Origin: Limosilactobacillus gastricus DSM 16045
GTDB taxonomy: Bacteria > Bacillota > Bacilli > Lactobacillales > Lactobacillaceae
Direction of reading: 5' to 3'
Assembly (NCBI RefSeq): GCF_001434365.1
Contig: NZ_AZFN01000011.1
Location: forward strand, 1 to 64,000
DNA: 64,000 nt
Positions 11,629 to 21,463 of the stretch are shown one piece after another. The position numbers and the translations under genes were made by a program. How positions within the stretch are numbered: the stretch's first letter is position 1; each line of letters opens with the position of its first letter. Below the pieces are notes generated by a model that saw nothing but the letters and a program-made list of their open reading frames with translations, did no database searches and was not told the DNA's origin.

Positions 11629-12357
11629 TTATTCAGCTTTTTGACTACGGGTAATTAGGTCTTTAAAGAGCATTTGAGCTTCTTCATTATGCTTGAACAT
11701 GTTTTCTGGGTGCCATTGGACTGCTACTACTTGATCTGAATCTTCACTTTCAATGGCTTCGGCCACCCCATCATCAGCAGTGGCAGTGATGCGCAGGCCA
11801 GGAGCAATCCGCTTTACGGCTTGATGATGACGGGAATTTACGTATACTCGATCACCCAATAATTCATTTAGTTTAGAACCGGGTTCGGTGTTAACGTGGT
11901 GAGTGGGTAAATTACCGGGTGCTAATTGGTGGTGCTTTAACTTAGCAGATGGATCTTCTGATAAATCCTGATAAAGAGTTCCGCCCAAGCCAGCATTGAT
12001 TAATTGTAGACCGCGACAGATACCCATAACTGGCTTTCCAGCTTCAACTGTAGCCTTTAATAAGGCGATTTCAAAGAGATCCCGTTTGCGAAAGGTTTCG
12101 CCTAATTCATAATGGGGTTCTTCGCCGAAAAAGGTTGGGTCAACATCAAAACCACCTAATAAGAGCAGTCCATCAAACAAGTGTACATAGTCGGGAGCTG
12201 ATTCGGCAGCAACGGTCGGTAAAATCAGAGGGGTTCCACCTGATTTTGTAATCGCTTGAATTGCAGGGTCTGGCGCAAAGGCAGCATTACGTAAGTTAAT
12301 AATGTTAGTTGCCTCGGTAAACGTATCTGCAGGCATCGCGATAATAGGTTTTCTCAT
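11629..12357 (-). CDS. Gamma-glutamyl-gamma-aminobutyrate hydrolase-like (peptidase C26, PuuD family)
   Basis: This 242-aa protein is a class I glutamine amidotransferase-fold hydrolase. The nucleophile elbow MGICRG places Cys114, and WHPE gives His216 and Glu218, completing the triad. The LLGGFDVDP and RHHQAVKRIAPGL segments are typical of PuuD-type gamma-glutamyl hydrolases, which cleave gamma-glutamyl amides. No putrescine genes are nearby, so the actual substrate is open. It is a single-gene unit on the minus strand with its own promoter and a GGTGG ribosome site, sharing a terminator with rpoC. Confidence 0.85.
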   Translation of the reverse strand: MRKPIIAMPADTFTEATNIINLRNAAFAPDPAIQAITKSGGTPLILPTVAAESAPDYVHLFDGLLLLGGFDVDPTFFGEEPHYELGETFRKRDLFEIALLKATVEAGKPVMGICRGLQLINAGLGGTLYQDLSEDPSAKLKHHQLAPGNLPTHHVNTEPGSKLNELLGDRVYVNSRHHQAVKRIAPGLRITATADDGVAEAIESEDSDQVVAVQWHPENMFKHNEEAQMLFKDLITRSQKAE

Positions 12358-12390
12358 GAAACTTCCACCCTAAAAAAAGTTTATAAAAAT

Positions 12391-12419
12391 AGTTTATTGG
12401 ATTTATATATGCATGTCAA
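12391..12419 (-). promoter_or_regulatory. Promoter of the PuuD-like gene
   Basis: Read on the minus strand: TTGACA (12419-12414), 17-bp spacer, TAAACT (12396-12391). Confidence 0.75.
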
Positions 12420-12501
12420 TTAAAAGAATTAGAAAATGATGAGAGCGTCGTTATTAAATCATAATTGTGCTATCCTTACTAAATAGAAGAGGAGTGAAAG
12501 C

Positions 12502-13683
12502 ATGAGCAAATATCGAGTTGAAATTCCCCAAGAGGCAATGGAAAATACCGAGATTCCCAAATCAGGACCTCTGGTGATGCGTGTTCACCGCCATCAATTG
12601 GTGATTGAGCCTGAAAATTTGGCCTCAATCGTTCCACAAATTAAAATGCGCTGGTATATTTTACCGGCAATCTTAGTAGCGATTTTAGTATTTTCTCAAT
12701 TGTATGCTGATCGGATTCAACTGGTCCCATTAAGTGGGCCAGCAAGTTCACTTGGCAATATCATTACGGCTTTTGGTGGCCTATGTGGGATTGGGGCTTT
12801 TATTATTACCTTTATTTCTGAAAAAATAAGACGAACAGGCCCAGCTCAGCAATTTTCTTGGCGGATGTTACTACCGATTGCGATGGCCAGTGGCTTAATT
12901 CTAGTCTTTACAGTCTATGCTCTCTTTTGGGTCTTATCTCAATTATTTGGAGGAGCAACTTTTGACATCTATACTGCTTGTATCATGATTGCGATCTCTA
13001 TTGCAGTGATTAATTATATTATGATTAATTTATCAATGACGCTGTCACCGGGGATTATTACCAATTTGATGACCATCATGATTTTAGGTGGGGTATTATT
13101 TTCGATGCTCACTAATGGTCGGAAGAATTGGTGGCGTTATAACTTCAGTTACCTGGGAACTGCTCAGAGTGGTTCTTCAATGCAGTTTAACTTGACCTTG
13201 ATTTTTACCGGGATCCTAATGGCTACCCTGGTTGATTACTTATTTGTTAATCTGAAACGCAGATACCATAATTGGCGGATCGAAATTAGCCGGTGGTTGC
13301 TCTTTGGGTTGGCGGCCTGTTTGGCGGGAGTGGGATTATTTCCTAATAATCAGGAATTTCACTATTTGCATGATCAAATTTCAATGTGGTTAGTCTATCT
13401 GCTGTTAATTTTGATTATCATTTTACGGTGGATCTTACCGATGATTAGTAAAAATTTTCTTCGGCTTTCTTATCTAATGGGCGCAGTGATGGCAGCGGAG
13501 TATATTGCTTTTAAATTTGTGCGTTATTTGTCATTAACGGCATTTGAATTACTTTCCTTTGGTTTAGCCTTATCGTGGACATTATTGTTATTCCAAAATC
13601 TAGAATATTTGATTCAATCGGATAGCGAAATTTTAGATGTTAATTTAGTTGTCATTAAACATGAGTCAGATAATCAAGATTAG
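12502..13683 (+). CDS. Polytopic membrane protein, DUF998-like
   Basis: The 393-aa product has a soluble N-terminus of about 50 residues followed by roughly ten hydrophobic segments. The central block with NFSYLGT and SMQFNLTLIFTGIL resembles the DUF998 membrane family, whose function is not established. The GAGGAGTG site at 12489-12496 supports the start. An extended -10 (TGC-TATCCT, 12468-12476) may drive it. Its last 18 bases overlap the end of the convergent prepilin peptidase gene. I cannot give a biochemical role. Confidence 0.7.
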   Translation: MSKYRVEIPQEAMENTEIPKSGPLVMRVHRHQLVIEPENLASIVPQIKMRWYILPAILVAILVFSQLYADRIQLVPLSGPASSLGNIITAFGGLCGIGAFIITFISEKIRRTGPAQQFSWRMLLPIAMASGLILVFTVYALFWVLSQLFGGATFDIYTACIMIAISIAVINYIMINLSMTLSPGIITNLMTIMILGGVLFSMLTNGRKNWWRYNFSYLGTAQSGSSMQFNLTLIFTGILMATLVDYLFVNLKRRYHNWRIEISRWLLFGLAACLAGVGLFPNNQEFHYLHDQISMWLVYLLLILIIILRWILPMISKNFLRLSYLMGAVMAAEYIAFKFVRYLSLTAFELLSFGLALSWTLLLFQNLEYLIQSDSEILDVNLVVIKHESDNQD

Positions 13684-14316
13684 GCCTAAATTTAAGTAAG
13701 GAATAAATGGCAGTGATTTAGTTTGATAACGACTAGTCAATAAAATTAGTAAGCAAGCACAAAGTATGATCCAGCAGGTGGCAGTTAAACCCACGGAAAA
13801 AAGGATAATGATGAGGTAAGCCGTATCACCAAAGCCCAGTTTTTGATGATAATTCATTCCTAATAAAAAAAGGATTAAGCTGACTTCAATTAGGTAGATA
13901 AACCAATGGCTATCAGCTAACATGACCGACCGAAAGGGCAAAAAACCACATAAAAAGACCGGGTTAATCCATTGTTCATACCAGTCAGTTGTCGTAATGA
14001 TTGTTATGGTGGTAAGAATGATCAAAGTTGGAATGGCTCCATAAATTTGAAATTTACTTAGATACCAAGCTGTTAAGATTAGTTCAATCATGGGATTAAA
14101 AGCATCGATCGGCTGCTGACACCAATGACAACGACCTTTTTGGAAAACCCAACCGCCAACTGGAATTAATTGCCACCAGTTTAAAGGGTGCAGGCAATGA
14201 TCACATTGTGAAAAACTTGAAGTATACTTGAGTGGATTTAAAAGCGTTCGATGTGTGAATGCAACTATAAATGAAATCCAACAAATAATGAAAACAAAAA
14301 TTAAACAAACTTGCAT
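13666..14316 (-). CDS. Type IV prepilin-like leader peptidase (A24 family, ComC-like)
   Basis: This inner-membrane aspartic protease of 216 aa would cleave the leader from ComG-type pseudopilins needed for DNA uptake. Two CxxC pairs (Cys38/41 and Cys63/66) form the zinc-binding cytoplasmic loop. Asp111 and the GFGD motif (Asp164) are the two catalytic aspartates. Several transmembrane helices surround them. An AGGAGGT site precedes the start on the minus strand. It diverges from rpsL and overlaps the DUF998-like gene tail to tail by 18 bases. All active-site residues are present, so the gene looks functional. Confidence 0.88.
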   Translation of the reverse strand: MQVCLIFVFIICWISFIVAFTHRTLLNPLKYTSSFSQCDHCLHPLNWWQLIPVGGWVFQKGRCHWCQQPIDAFNPMIELILTAWYLSKFQIYGAIPTLIILTTITIITTTDWYEQWINPVFLCGFLPFRSVMLADSHWFIYLIEVSLILFLLGMNYHQKLGFGDTAYLIIILFSVGLTATCWIILCACLLILLTSRYQTKSLPFIPYLNLGLILII

Positions 14317-14369
14317 GATGACCTCCTAAAATAAAATACGGAAGAAATCGTAAAATATCCAAAGAGTAA

Positions 14370-14398
14370 TTGACATTATAAGGGCTTCGTGATAGTTT
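14370..14398 (+). promoter_or_regulatory. Promoter of the str operon (rpsL-rpsG-fusA)
   Basis: TTGACA (14370-14375), 17-bp spacer, TAGTTT (14393-14398), about 150 bases before rpsL. Confidence 0.8.
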
Positions 14399-14404
14399 AA
14401 TAGA

Positions 14405-14497
14405 GGTGCTTTTTGAAGCAGCAAGGTGTCTGTCGCATGACAGATGATAATCTGGCGGCGATAGCACATAATTAAATATCATCTGAGCGCTTTTTTT
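14405..14497 (+). promoter_or_regulatory. rpsL leader with competing hairpins (candidate attenuator)
   Basis: Segment CAGATGATA (14441-14449) can pair perfectly with TATCATCTG (14477-14485). An outer helix GTGCT (14406-14410) can pair with AGCGC (14486-14490), directly before seven T residues (14491-14497), making a terminator. The same CAGA bases can instead close a 6-bp hairpin TCTGTC-GCAT-GACAGA (14429-14444). The two folds exclude each other, the usual architecture of an attenuator. No known family is recognised. Confidence 0.55.
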
Positions 14498-14552
14498 ATT
14501 CAGAAAAAAGAACCGCCTGGATGTGTGGACTAAAATAAGGAAGGAAAATATT

Positions 14553-14966
14553 ATGCCTACAATTAACCAATTGGTTCGTAAAGGACGTAAAAGCCACAAG
14601 GGCAAGTCAAAGTCACCTGCTCTTGGTTACGTATACAACAGTTTCAAGAAGGAAGAAGTTAAGACACCATCTCCACAAAAGCGTGGGGTTGCTACCCGTG
14701 TGGGAACGATGACTCCTAAGAAGCCTAACTCAGCTTTACGGAAGTACGCCCGTGTTCGTCTTTCAAACCTGATTGAAGTTACTGCTTACATTCCTGGGAT
14801 CGGCCACAACCTTCAAGAACACTCAGTTGTTTTGATTCGTGGTGGACGTGTTAAGGATTTGCCTGGGGTTCGTTACCACATCATCCGTGGGACGCTTGAT
14901 ACGGCCGGTGTTGAAGGTCGGATGCAAAGCCGTTCTAAGTACGGTGCTAAGAAGCCTAAGAAATAA
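14553..14966 (+). CDS. rpsL: 30S ribosomal protein S12
   Basis: S12 lines the decoding centre of the 30S subunit. I start it at ATG 14553 (137 aa, [11 protein letters not shown]), preceded by AAGGAAGG; upstream in-frame codons lack a ribosome site. The streptomycin-pocket motifs PKKPNS (55-60) and RVKDLPGV (99-106) carry the wild-type lysines, so no classical streptomycin-resistance change is present. First gene of the str operon, 17 bases before rpsG. Confidence 0.98.
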   Translation: MPTINQLVRKGRKSHKGKSKSPALGYVYNSFKKEEVKTPSPQKRGVATRVGTMTPKKPNSALRKYARVRLSNLIEVTAYIPGIGHNLQEHSVVLIRGGRVKDLPGVRYHIIRGTLDTAGVEGRMQSRSKYGAKKPKK

Positions 14967-14983
14967 GAAGGGAGAATTGAGTA

Positions 14984-15454
14984 ATGCCACGTAAGGGACA
15001 TATCGCAAAACCAGAAGTATTACCAGATCCAATTTACAACTCCAAGTTAGTTACTAGCTTAATTAACCACTTGATGCTTGACGGTAAGCGGGGAACTGCT
15101 TCTAAGATCTTGTACCAAGCTCTTGATCAAATTAAGGAACAAACTGGTAATGATCCATTAGAAGTATTTGAACAAGCTATGGAAAACATCATGCCTGCCC
15201 TTGAGGTTAAGGCTCGTCGGATTGGTGGTTCTAACTACCAAGTGCCGATCGAAGTTCGTCCAGATCGTCAACGGACCTTGGCACTCCGTTGGTTAACTCA
15301 ATACGCACGTTTGCGTGGAGAACATACCATGGTAGAACGTCTTGCCAACGAAATTATTGATGCATCTAACAATACTGGTGCTTCAATTAAGAAGAAGGAA
15401 GATACTTTACGGATGGCTGAAGCCAACCGAGCTTTTGCTCACTACCGTTGGTAA
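14984..15454 (+). CDS. rpsG: 30S ribosomal protein S7
   Basis: S7 nucleates assembly of the 30S head and contacts the E-site tRNA. The 156 aa match the family length, beginning [16 protein letters not shown] and ending AHYRW. An AAGGGAG site precedes it. S7 is the translational repressor of the str operon in E. coli; whether it binds the leader here cannot be told from sequence alone. Confidence 0.98.
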   Translation: MPRKGHIAKPEVLPDPIYNSKLVTSLINHLMLDGKRGTASKILYQALDQIKEQTGNDPLEVFEQAMENIMPALEVKARRIGGSNYQVPIEVRPDRQRTLALRWLTQYARLRGEHTMVERLANEIIDASNNTGASIKKKEDTLRMAEANRAFAHYRW

Positions 15455-15564
15455 TCAATTATTACCTAGCTGCTTAGGTAAATTAAGGGGACGCATCTTG
15501 GTCGTGCCCTTTTGTCAAATATAGATACATTCATTGATTTAAATGGAAGGAGAACATTTTTAAG

Positions 15565-17652
15565 ATGGCTAACAAACGTGAATACCCTCTTGAAAAGACT
15601 CGTAACATTGGGATTATGGCACACATTGATGCCGGTAAAACCACTGCTACAGAACGGATTCTTTACTACACTGGTAAGATTCACAAGATTGGTGAAACCC
15701 ATGATGGGGCTTCCCAAATGGACTGGATGGAAGAAGAACAAGAACGTGGGATCACGATCACTTCTGCCGCTACAACGGCCGTATGGAAGAATCACCGGAT
15801 TAACATCATCGATACCCCAGGACACGTTGACTTCACGGTCGAAGTTGAACGTTCACTCCGGGTGCTTGATGGAGCTGTGACGGTTTTAGATGCACAAGCT
15901 GGTGTTGAACCACAAACGGAAACTGTTTGGCGTCAAGCTGATGATTTTAATGTTCCACGGATTGTCTTTGCTAACAAGATGGACAAGATGGGGGCTAACT
16001 TTGATTACACAGTTTCTACTATTAAAGATCGTTTAAATGTTACGCCACTACCAATTCAGTTACCGATCGGGGCCGAAGATGATTTTATCGGTTTGGTTGA
16101 CTTGGTAACAATGGAAGCCTACCTTTATGATAACGATGATCAAGGGGCTACTTGGGATACTGTGGAAATTCCAGCTGACCTAAAGGACAAAGCAGAACAA
16201 CAACACGAAGAATTGATCGAAACTCTCGCTGATGTTAATGATGACATCATGGCTAAGTACCTTGAAGGGGAAGAAATTTCCGTTGAAGAAATCAAGGCAG
16301 CTATTCGGCAAGCAACTTTGAACCAAGAATTATTCCCGGTATTAGCTGGTTCAGCATACAAGGATAAAGGGATTCAAATGATGTTGGATGCGGTATTGGA
16401 TTACTTACCATCCCCACTTGATGTTAAGCCATTTGTTGCCACTGATGAAGATGGAAACGAAATTGAATTAACGGCTGGTGATGATAAGCCATTTGCTGCT
16501 TTAGCCTTTAAGATTGCGACGGATCCATTTGTTGGTCGGTTAACTTTCTTACGGGTTTACACAGGTTCATTACAATCTGGTTCTTATGTTTTGAACGCTA
16601 CTAAAGGTAAGCGGGAACGGGTTGGTCGTTTGCTTCAAATGCACTCCAACCAACAAAATGAAATTCCAGAAGTCTTCTCTGGTGATATTGCTGCAGCAAT
16701 CGGTCTAAAGAACACTACTACTGGCGATTCATTAACTGATCCTGACAAACCACTCCAACTTGAATCAATGGAATTCCCTGAACCAGTTATTCAAGTTTCA
16801 GTTGAACCTAAGTCAAAGGCTGACCAAGATAAGATGGATAAGGGTCTCCAAAAGTTAGCTGAAGAAGATCCTACTTTCAAGGCTGAAACTAATCCTGAAA
16901 CTGGTGAAACTTTAATTGCCGGGATGGGTGAATTACACTTAGACATTATCGTTGAACGTCTTCGTCGTGAATTTAACGCTGAAGTTACGGTTGGTAAGCC
17001 ACAAGTTTCTTATCGGGAAGCCTTTACCAATACGGTTGAAGCTCAAGGTAAATTCGTTCGTCAATCAGGTGGTAAAGGTCAATACGGGGATGTCTGGATT
17101 GAATTTACGCCACTTGAAGAAGGTGCCGGTTTCGAATTTGAAGATGCAATCGTCGGTGGGGTTGTTCCACGTGAATATATCCCAGCTGTTGAACAAGGTT
17201 TAAAGGAAGCTATGGAAAATGGTGTCTTGGCTGGTTACCCATTAGTTGACTTAAAGGCTAAGTTATACGATGGTAGTTACCACGAAGTCGATTCATCTGA
17301 AGCTGCCTTTAAGGTTGCTGCTTCCTTAGCTCTTCGGAATGCTGCTCCAAAGGGTGGTGCAACCATCCTTGAACCAATCATGAAAGTTGATATTGTGACT
17401 CCAGAAGACAACCTTGGTGATGTCATGGGTCACGTTACTGCTCGTCGTGGGAGTATCGATGGAATGGAAGAACGTGGTAATGCACAATTAGTTCATGCCT
17501 TCGTTCCACTATCTGAAATGTTTGGTTACGCTACGACCCTTCGTTCGGCAACGCAAGGTCGGGGGACCTTCTCAATGACTTTCGATCACTACTCAGCTGT
17601 TCCTAAGTCCATTCAAGAAGAAATCATCGAAAAAAACGGTGGTAATAAATAA
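15565..17652 (+). CDS. fusA: Translation elongation factor G
   Basis: EF-G drives ribosomal translocation with GTP. The 695 aa carry the G1 motif AHIDAGKT (19-26), the switch I region with RGITIT, DTPGH (G3), NKMD (G4), and domains II-V. A GGAGGAGA-type site precedes ATG 15565. The 110-base gap after rpsG can form two small hairpins (15462-15481 and 15485-15511). The second has a short T run and may lower read-through or protect an mRNA end. Unlike in Bacillus, tuf does not follow; a terminator closes the operon. Confidence 0.98.
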   Translation: MANKREYPLEKTRNIGIMAHIDAGKTTATERILYYTGKIHKIGETHDGASQMDWMEEEQERGITITSAATTAVWKNHRINIIDTPGHVDFTVEVERSLRVLDGAVTVLDAQAGVEPQTETVWRQADDFNVPRIVFANKMDKMGANFDYTVSTIKDRLNVTPLPIQLPIGAEDDFIGLVDLVTMEAYLYDNDDQGATWDTVEIPADLKDKAEQQHEELIETLADVNDDIMAKYLEGEEISVEEIKAAIRQATLNQELFPVLAGSAYKDKGIQMMLDAVLDYLPSPLDVKPFVATDEDGNEIELTAGDDKPFAALAFKIATDPFVGRLTFLRVYTGSLQSGSYVLNATKGKRERVGRLLQMHSNQQNEIPEVFSGDIAAAIGLKNTTTGDSLTDPDKPLQLESMEFPEPVIQVSVEPKSKADQDKMDKGLQKLAEEDPTFKAETNPETGETLIAGMGELHLDIIVERLRREFNAEVTVGKPQVSYREAFTNTVEAQGKFVRQSGGKGQYGDVWIEFTPLEEGAGFEFEDAIVGGVVPREYIPAVEQGLKEAMENGVLAGYPLVDLKAKLYDGSYHEVDSSEAAFKVAASLALRNAAPKGGATILEPIMKVDIVTPEDNLGDVMGHVTARRGSIDGMEERGNAQLVHAFVPLSEMFGYATTLRSATQGRGTFSMTFDHYSAVPKSIQEEIIEKNGGNK

Positions 17653-17658
17653 TCTTAA

Positions 17659-17690
17659 AAGAATGCTCAAAATTTTGGGCATTCTTTTTT
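17659..17690 (+). terminator. Terminator of the str operon
   Basis: Ten-base stem AAGAATGCTC/GGGCATTCTT (17659-17668 with 17677-17686, one G-U) with an 8-nt loop and a run of six T. Confidence 0.88.
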
Positions 17691-17742
17691 ATGTCTGTAA
17701 TAATTCTCATTGAAATTAAATTTAAGAAAGTCGATGAAAACC

Positions 17743-17771
17743 TTGATATTAAAGGGTTGTTCGTGTATTAT
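17743..17771 (+). promoter_or_regulatory. Promoter of the S10 operon
   Basis: TTGATA (17743-17748), 17-bp spacer, TATTAT (17766-17771). It leaves a leader of about 160 bases before rpsJ. Confidence 0.8.
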
Positions 17772-17777
17772 AGAAAG

Positions 17778-17904
17778 AGTGCTTGGAAGAAAGCGGGTCG
17801 AAAAGCCCGATAAATCAAGGTTTCTAAGTGCCAGGCAGTGAAGTGAAAGGTTGCGACACACCCGGCCGCTTTGCCACGGATGTGGCGGTAATTTTCACTG
17901 AGCC
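17778..17904 (+). promoter_or_regulatory. Structured 5' leader of the S10 operon
   Basis: A long-range helix pairs CAGTGAA (17836-17842) with TTCACTG (17894-17900). Inside it a hairpin GCCAC-GGAT-GTGGC (17873-17886) forms. Upstream, a CGGG/CCCG hairpin (17794-17808 region) sits between AGTGCTT-like and AAGTGCC-like segments. No T-rich terminator is present, so any control would act on translation or mRNA stability. In E. coli protein L4 controls this operon through its leader; the family here is not one I can name. Confidence 0.5.
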
Positions 17905-17940
17905 AGTCATATTTTCAAAATTGACGAAGGAGGGAAAACA

Positions 17941-18249
17941 ATGGCAAACCAAAAAATTCGGATTTGTTTAAAGGCTTACGAACACCGCGTATTAGATGAA
18001 TCAGCAACTAAGATTGTTGAAACTGCTAAGCGGACTGGTGCTCAAATTTCAGGCCCGATTCCGTTACCAACTGAACGGACTTTATACACGGTGATTCGGT
18101 CACCACACAAGTTCAAGAAGTCACGGGAACAATTCGAAATTCGGACTCACAAGCGTTTGATCGACATCGTTGATCCAACGCCAAAGACAGTTGACTCATT
18201 AATGAAGCTTGACTTGCCAAGTGGTGTCGATATCGAAATTAAACTATAA
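17941..18249 (+). CDS. rpsJ: 30S ribosomal protein S10
   Basis: S10 (102 aa) belongs to the 30S head and also works as NusE in antitermination. The conserved loop [14 protein letters not shown] is present. A GAAGGAGGG site precedes ATG 17941. First gene of the S10-spc-alpha cluster, 49 bases before rplC. Confidence 0.98.
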   Translation: MANQKIRICLKAYEHRVLDESATKIVETAKRTGAQISGPIPLPTERTLYTVIRSPHKFKKSREQFEIRTHKRLIDIVDPTPKTVDSLMKLDLPSGVDIEIKL

Positions 18250-18298
18250 TTTGAATCTTTGATTCGAAATAAAAAATCATTAAATTGGAGGTGTACTC

Positions 18299-18961
18299 AT
18301 GACCAAAGGAATCTTAGGTAAAAAGGTCGGCATGACTCAAGTCTTCACTGACAATGGCGAATTGGTTCCAGTTACTGTAGTTGAAGTAACGCCAAACGTC
18401 GTAATGCAAATCAAGACTGTCGAAAATGATGGTTACGAAGCCGTTCAACTTGGTTTTGCAGATAAGCGTGAAGTATTGAGTAACAAGGCCGAACAAGGTC
18501 ATGCTACAAAAGCAAATACGACTCCTAAGCGCTTCATCGCAGAAATCCGCGACGCAGAATTAGGAGACGACATTAAAGTTGGAGACGAAATCAAAGCGGA
18601 TCTCTTCGCAGAAGGTGAAACTGTTGATGTAACAGGAATCACTAAGGGTCATGGTTACCAAGGTAACATTCATAAAGACGGACAACGTCGTGGACCAATG
18701 GCTCACGGTTCTCGTTACCACCGTCGCCCAGGGTCACTTGGAGCAATTATCAACCATGTCTTCAAAGGCAAGAAATTACCTGGTCGGATGGGTAATAACA
18801 CACGGACAGTCCAACATTTACGGATCGTTCGGGTTGATACTGAAAACAATGTTCTCTTAATTAAGGGAAATGTTCCAGGTGCTAACAAGTCATTCGTGAC
18901 GATTAAGAACTCTGTAAAGGCTAACACTAAGAAGAGCCTTAGCAAACAAAAAAACAAATAA
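18299..18961 (+). CDS. rplC: 50S ribosomal protein L3
   Basis: L3 initiates 50S assembly and reaches the peptidyl-transferase centre. The product begins [16 protein letters not shown], and the loop [23 protein letters not shown] region is recognisable. At 220 aa it is about ten residues longer than usual because of a lysine-rich tail (about 206-220). TGGAGGTG precedes the start. Confidence 0.98.
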   Translation: MTKGILGKKVGMTQVFTDNGELVPVTVVEVTPNVVMQIKTVENDGYEAVQLGFADKREVLSNKAEQGHATKANTTPKRFIAEIRDAELGDDIKVGDEIKADLFAEGETVDVTGITKGHGYQGNIHKDGQRRGPMAHGSRYHRRPGSLGAIINHVFKGKKLPGRMGNNTRTVQHLRIVRVDTENNVLLIKGNVPGANKSFVTIKNSVKANTKKSLSKQKNK

Positions 18962-18982
18962 TTAGGAAGGAGGAAGTTTTAA

Positions 18983-19606
18983 ATGACTAGCGTTGCATTA
19001 TACAACCAAGACGGAAGCCAAAACGGTACCGTTGAATTAAACGACAGTGTATTTGCTGTTGAAGTTAACGAAAGTGCTGAATTTGAAGCAATTTTACGTC
19101 AACGTGCATCAATGCGTCAGGGTACCCATGCCGTAAAGAATCGTTCCGCGGTTCGTGGTGGTGGAAAGAAGCCATGGCGTCAAAAGGGAACTGGTCGGGC
19201 TCGTCAAGGGTCAATCCGGGCACCACAATTCCGTGGTGGTGGTATTGTATTCGGACCAACTCCTCGTTCATACAACTACGCACTTCCCCGTAAGGTTCGT
19301 CAATTAGCTATTAAGTCAGCTTTGACACAAAAGGTTAATGCTGAAAACTTTGTAGTTGTTGATTCAATCAACTTTGACGCTCCAAAGACTAAGGAATTTG
19401 CTGGTGTTATGAACAACTTAAAAGTTACTGAAAAGACTTTAGTTGTTGTGACTGACGACGATAAGAATGCCCAACTTTCCGGTCGGAATTTACCTAACTT
19501 AACGGTGGTTACTCCTGCTGGTGTTAACATCTTAAATGTTGTTGACGCACAAAAGATTGTGGTTACGAAGTCAGCTCTTTCTCAAGTAGAGGAGGTGCTC
19601 GCATAA
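18983..19606 (+). CDS. rplD: 50S ribosomal protein L4
   Basis: L4 (207 aa) lines the exit tunnel; its extended loop with [19 protein letters not shown] is intact at about residues 63-81. In E. coli L4 is also the autoregulator of this operon. Its TAA stop shares one base with the rplW ATG, indicating translational coupling. Confidence 0.98.
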   Translation: MTSVALYNQDGSQNGTVELNDSVFAVEVNESAEFEAILRQRASMRQGTHAVKNRSAVRGGGKKPWRQKGTGRARQGSIRAPQFRGGGIVFGPTPRSYNYALPRKVRQLAIKSALTQKVNAENFVVVDSINFDAPKTKEFAGVMNNLKVTEKTLVVVTDDDKNAQLSGRNLPNLTVVTPAGVNILNVVDAQKIVVTKSALSQVEEVLA

Positions 19607-19899
19607 TGGAAGCACGCGATATTATTTTGCGTCCAGTCATTACTGAAGCATCAACTTCAATGATGGACAATAAGCGTTACACATTCGATGTTGATTTACG
19701 TGCTACTAAGACTAACGTTAAAAATGCTGTTGAAGAAATCTTTGGCGTTAAAGTTGTCAAGGTTAACATTATGAATGTTAAAGGAAAGCAAAAGCGTCAA
19801 GGGCGTTATGTTGGTTACACAAAGCGTCGTCGTAAAGCTATTGTTACGCTTTCTGCAGACTCAAATGAAATCAAGTTATTCGGTGACGATAACGAATAA
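19606..19899 (+). CDS. rplW: 50S ribosomal protein L23
   Basis: L23 (97 aa) sits at the tunnel exit and docks trigger factor and SRP. The beginning [16 protein letters not shown] and the loop [18 protein letters not shown] are typical. It overlaps the rplD stop by one base. A GAGGAGGTG site lies inside rplD. Confidence 0.98.
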   Translation: MEARDIILRPVITEASTSMMDNKRYTFDVDLRATKTNVKNAVEEIFGVKVVKVNIMNVKGKQKRQGRYVGYTKRRRKAIVTLSADSNEIKLFGDDNE

Positions 19900-19925
19900 A
19901 ATCTAAAGGATAGGAGGATAAAAAC

Positions 19926-20771
19926 GTGGGAATTCGCAAATACAAAGGAACCACTAATGGACGCCGTAATATGAACGGATATGACTTCGCTGAAATTACG
20001 AAGACTACTCCTGAAAAGACATTATTGGCTCCATTAAAGCACAAGGCTGGTCGTAATAACTCTGGCCGGATGACTGTTCGCCACCGTGGTGGTGGGACAA
20101 AGCGTCAATACCGGATCATCGACTTTAAGCGGATTAAGGATGATGTACCTGCAACTGTTAAGGCAATTGAATATGATCCAAACCGGACTGCTAACATTGC
20201 CTTATTAGTTTACGCTGATGGTCAAAAGTCATACATCTTAGCTCCAAAGGGCTTGAAGGTTGGTATGACGGTTCAATCGGGTCCAGAAGCTGATATCAAG
20301 GTTGGGAATGCATTGCCATTAAAGAATATTCCAGTTGGTACTGTTATTCATAACATTGAATTGAAGCCAGGAAAGGGTGGTCAATTAACTCGTTCTGCCG
20401 GTACTTCAGCTCAATTACTTGGTAAGGAAGAAAAGTATGTCTTAGTTCGTCTATCATCTGGTGAAGTTCGGATGATTTTAGCAACTTGCCGGGCTACGGT
20501 TGGTGCAATTGGAAATGACGAACATGGTCTAATTAAGATTGGTAAGGCTGGTCGTAAGCGTTACACTGGTCAACGTCCACATGTTCGTGGATCTGTTATG
20601 AACCCTAATGATCACCCACATGGTGGTGGGGAAGGTAAGGCTCCAGTTGGTTTACCATCACCACTTTCACCTTGGGGTAAGAAGACTGTTGGTAAGAAGA
20701 CCCGTTCACACAAGGCTCGTTCAAACAAATTTATTGTTCGTGGTCGTAAGCGTGGTCCACATACTCGTTAA
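19926..20771 (+). CDS. rplB: 50S ribosomal protein L2
   Basis: L2 is needed for subunit joining and peptidyl-transferase assembly. The start is GTG at 19926 after GATAGGAGGAT. The RNA-binding core and the C-terminal [13 protein letters not shown] motif with the conserved histidine (about residue 230) are present. 281 aa, a few residues longer than the Bacillus protein. Confidence 0.98.
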   Translation: MGIRKYKGTTNGRRNMNGYDFAEITKTTPEKTLLAPLKHKAGRNNSGRMTVRHRGGGTKRQYRIIDFKRIKDDVPATVKAIEYDPNRTANIALLVYADGQKSYILAPKGLKVGMTVQSGPEADIKVGNALPLKNIPVGTVIHNIELKPGKGGQLTRSAGTSAQLLGKEEKYVLVRLSSGEVRMILATCRATVGAIGNDEHGLIKIGKAGRKRYTGQRPHVRGSVMNPNDHPHGGGEGKAPVGLPSPLSPWGKKTVGKKTRSHKARSNKFIVRGRKRGPHTR

Positions 20772-20807
20772 AAAATTAAAAAGTAATACCCGAGAGGAGG
20801 TACACAG

Positions 20808-21089
20808 ATGGGTCGTAGTTTAAAAAAGGGACCTTTCGCTGATGCTTCACTATTAAAGAAGGTTGAAGCTCAAGCCGATAACGAAAAGAAGACTGTCATT
20901 AAGACTTGGTCACGTCGTTCAACCATCTTCCCTAGCTTTATTGGTTACACTTTTGCTGTTTATGATGGTCGTAAGCACGTACCAGTTTATGTTCAAGAAG
21001 ATATGGTAGGCCACAAATTAGGAGAATTCGTACCAACACGGACTTTCCGCGGTCACGCCGGCGACGACAAGAAGACTGGTAAGAAGTAA
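20808..21089 (+). CDS. rpsS: 30S ribosomal protein S19
   Basis: S19 (93 aa) contacts the 30S head and the A-site finger. The beginning [12 protein letters not shown] and the later motif [15 protein letters not shown] are characteristic. A GAGAGGAGGT site precedes it; rplV follows after 14 bases. Confidence 0.98.
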   Translation: MGRSLKKGPFADASLLKKVEAQADNEKKTVIKTWSRRSTIFPSFIGYTFAVYDGRKHVPVYVQEDMVGHKLGEFVPTRTFRGHAGDDKKTGKK

Positions 21090-21103
21090 GGAGGAATTAA
21101 GAA

Positions 21104-21451
21104 ATGGCTGAAAACGTTACTTCAGCTAAGGCAACTGCCAAGATGGTACGTGTATCATCACGGAAGGTTCGATTAGTATTAGATACTATTCGGAACAAGA
21201 CTGTTGCTGAAGCATTTGCTATTCTGAAGTTCACTCCTAATGGTGCTGCTTCAGACGTTGAAAAAGTATTAAAATCTGCTGTTGCAAACGCTGAAAACAA
21301 CTTTGATTTAGATCAAGCTTCATTGGTTGTAAGTGAATGTTACGCTAACGAAGGACCAACGCTAAAGCGTTTCCGTCCTCGGGCAAAGGGTTCTGCTTCA
21401 CCAATTAACAAGCGGACTAGTCATATTACAGTGGTTGTAACTGAAAAGTAG
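21104..21451 (+). CDS. rplV: 50S ribosomal protein L22
   Basis: L22 (115 aa) has a beta-hairpin in the exit tunnel near the macrolide site; the hairpin tip region [20 protein letters not shown] shows no insertion or deletion. AAGGAGGA precedes ATG 21104. Confidence 0.97.
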   Translation: MAENVTSAKATAKMVRVSSRKVRLVLDTIRNKTVAEAFAILKFTPNGAASDVEKVLKSAVANAENNFDLDQASLVVSECYANEGPTLKRFRPRAKGSASPINKRTSHITVVVTEK

Positions 21452-21463
21452 GAGGGACGAATA

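Noticed and set aside
14717-14860. Streptomycin-resistance change in rpsL
   Set aside because: Both lysine-bearing motifs, PKKPNS and RVKDLPG, are intact.
15462-15511. Terminator or riboswitch between rpsG and fusA
   Set aside because: Two short hairpins exist, but the T run is only four bases and no promoter follows; fusA must be reached by read-through.
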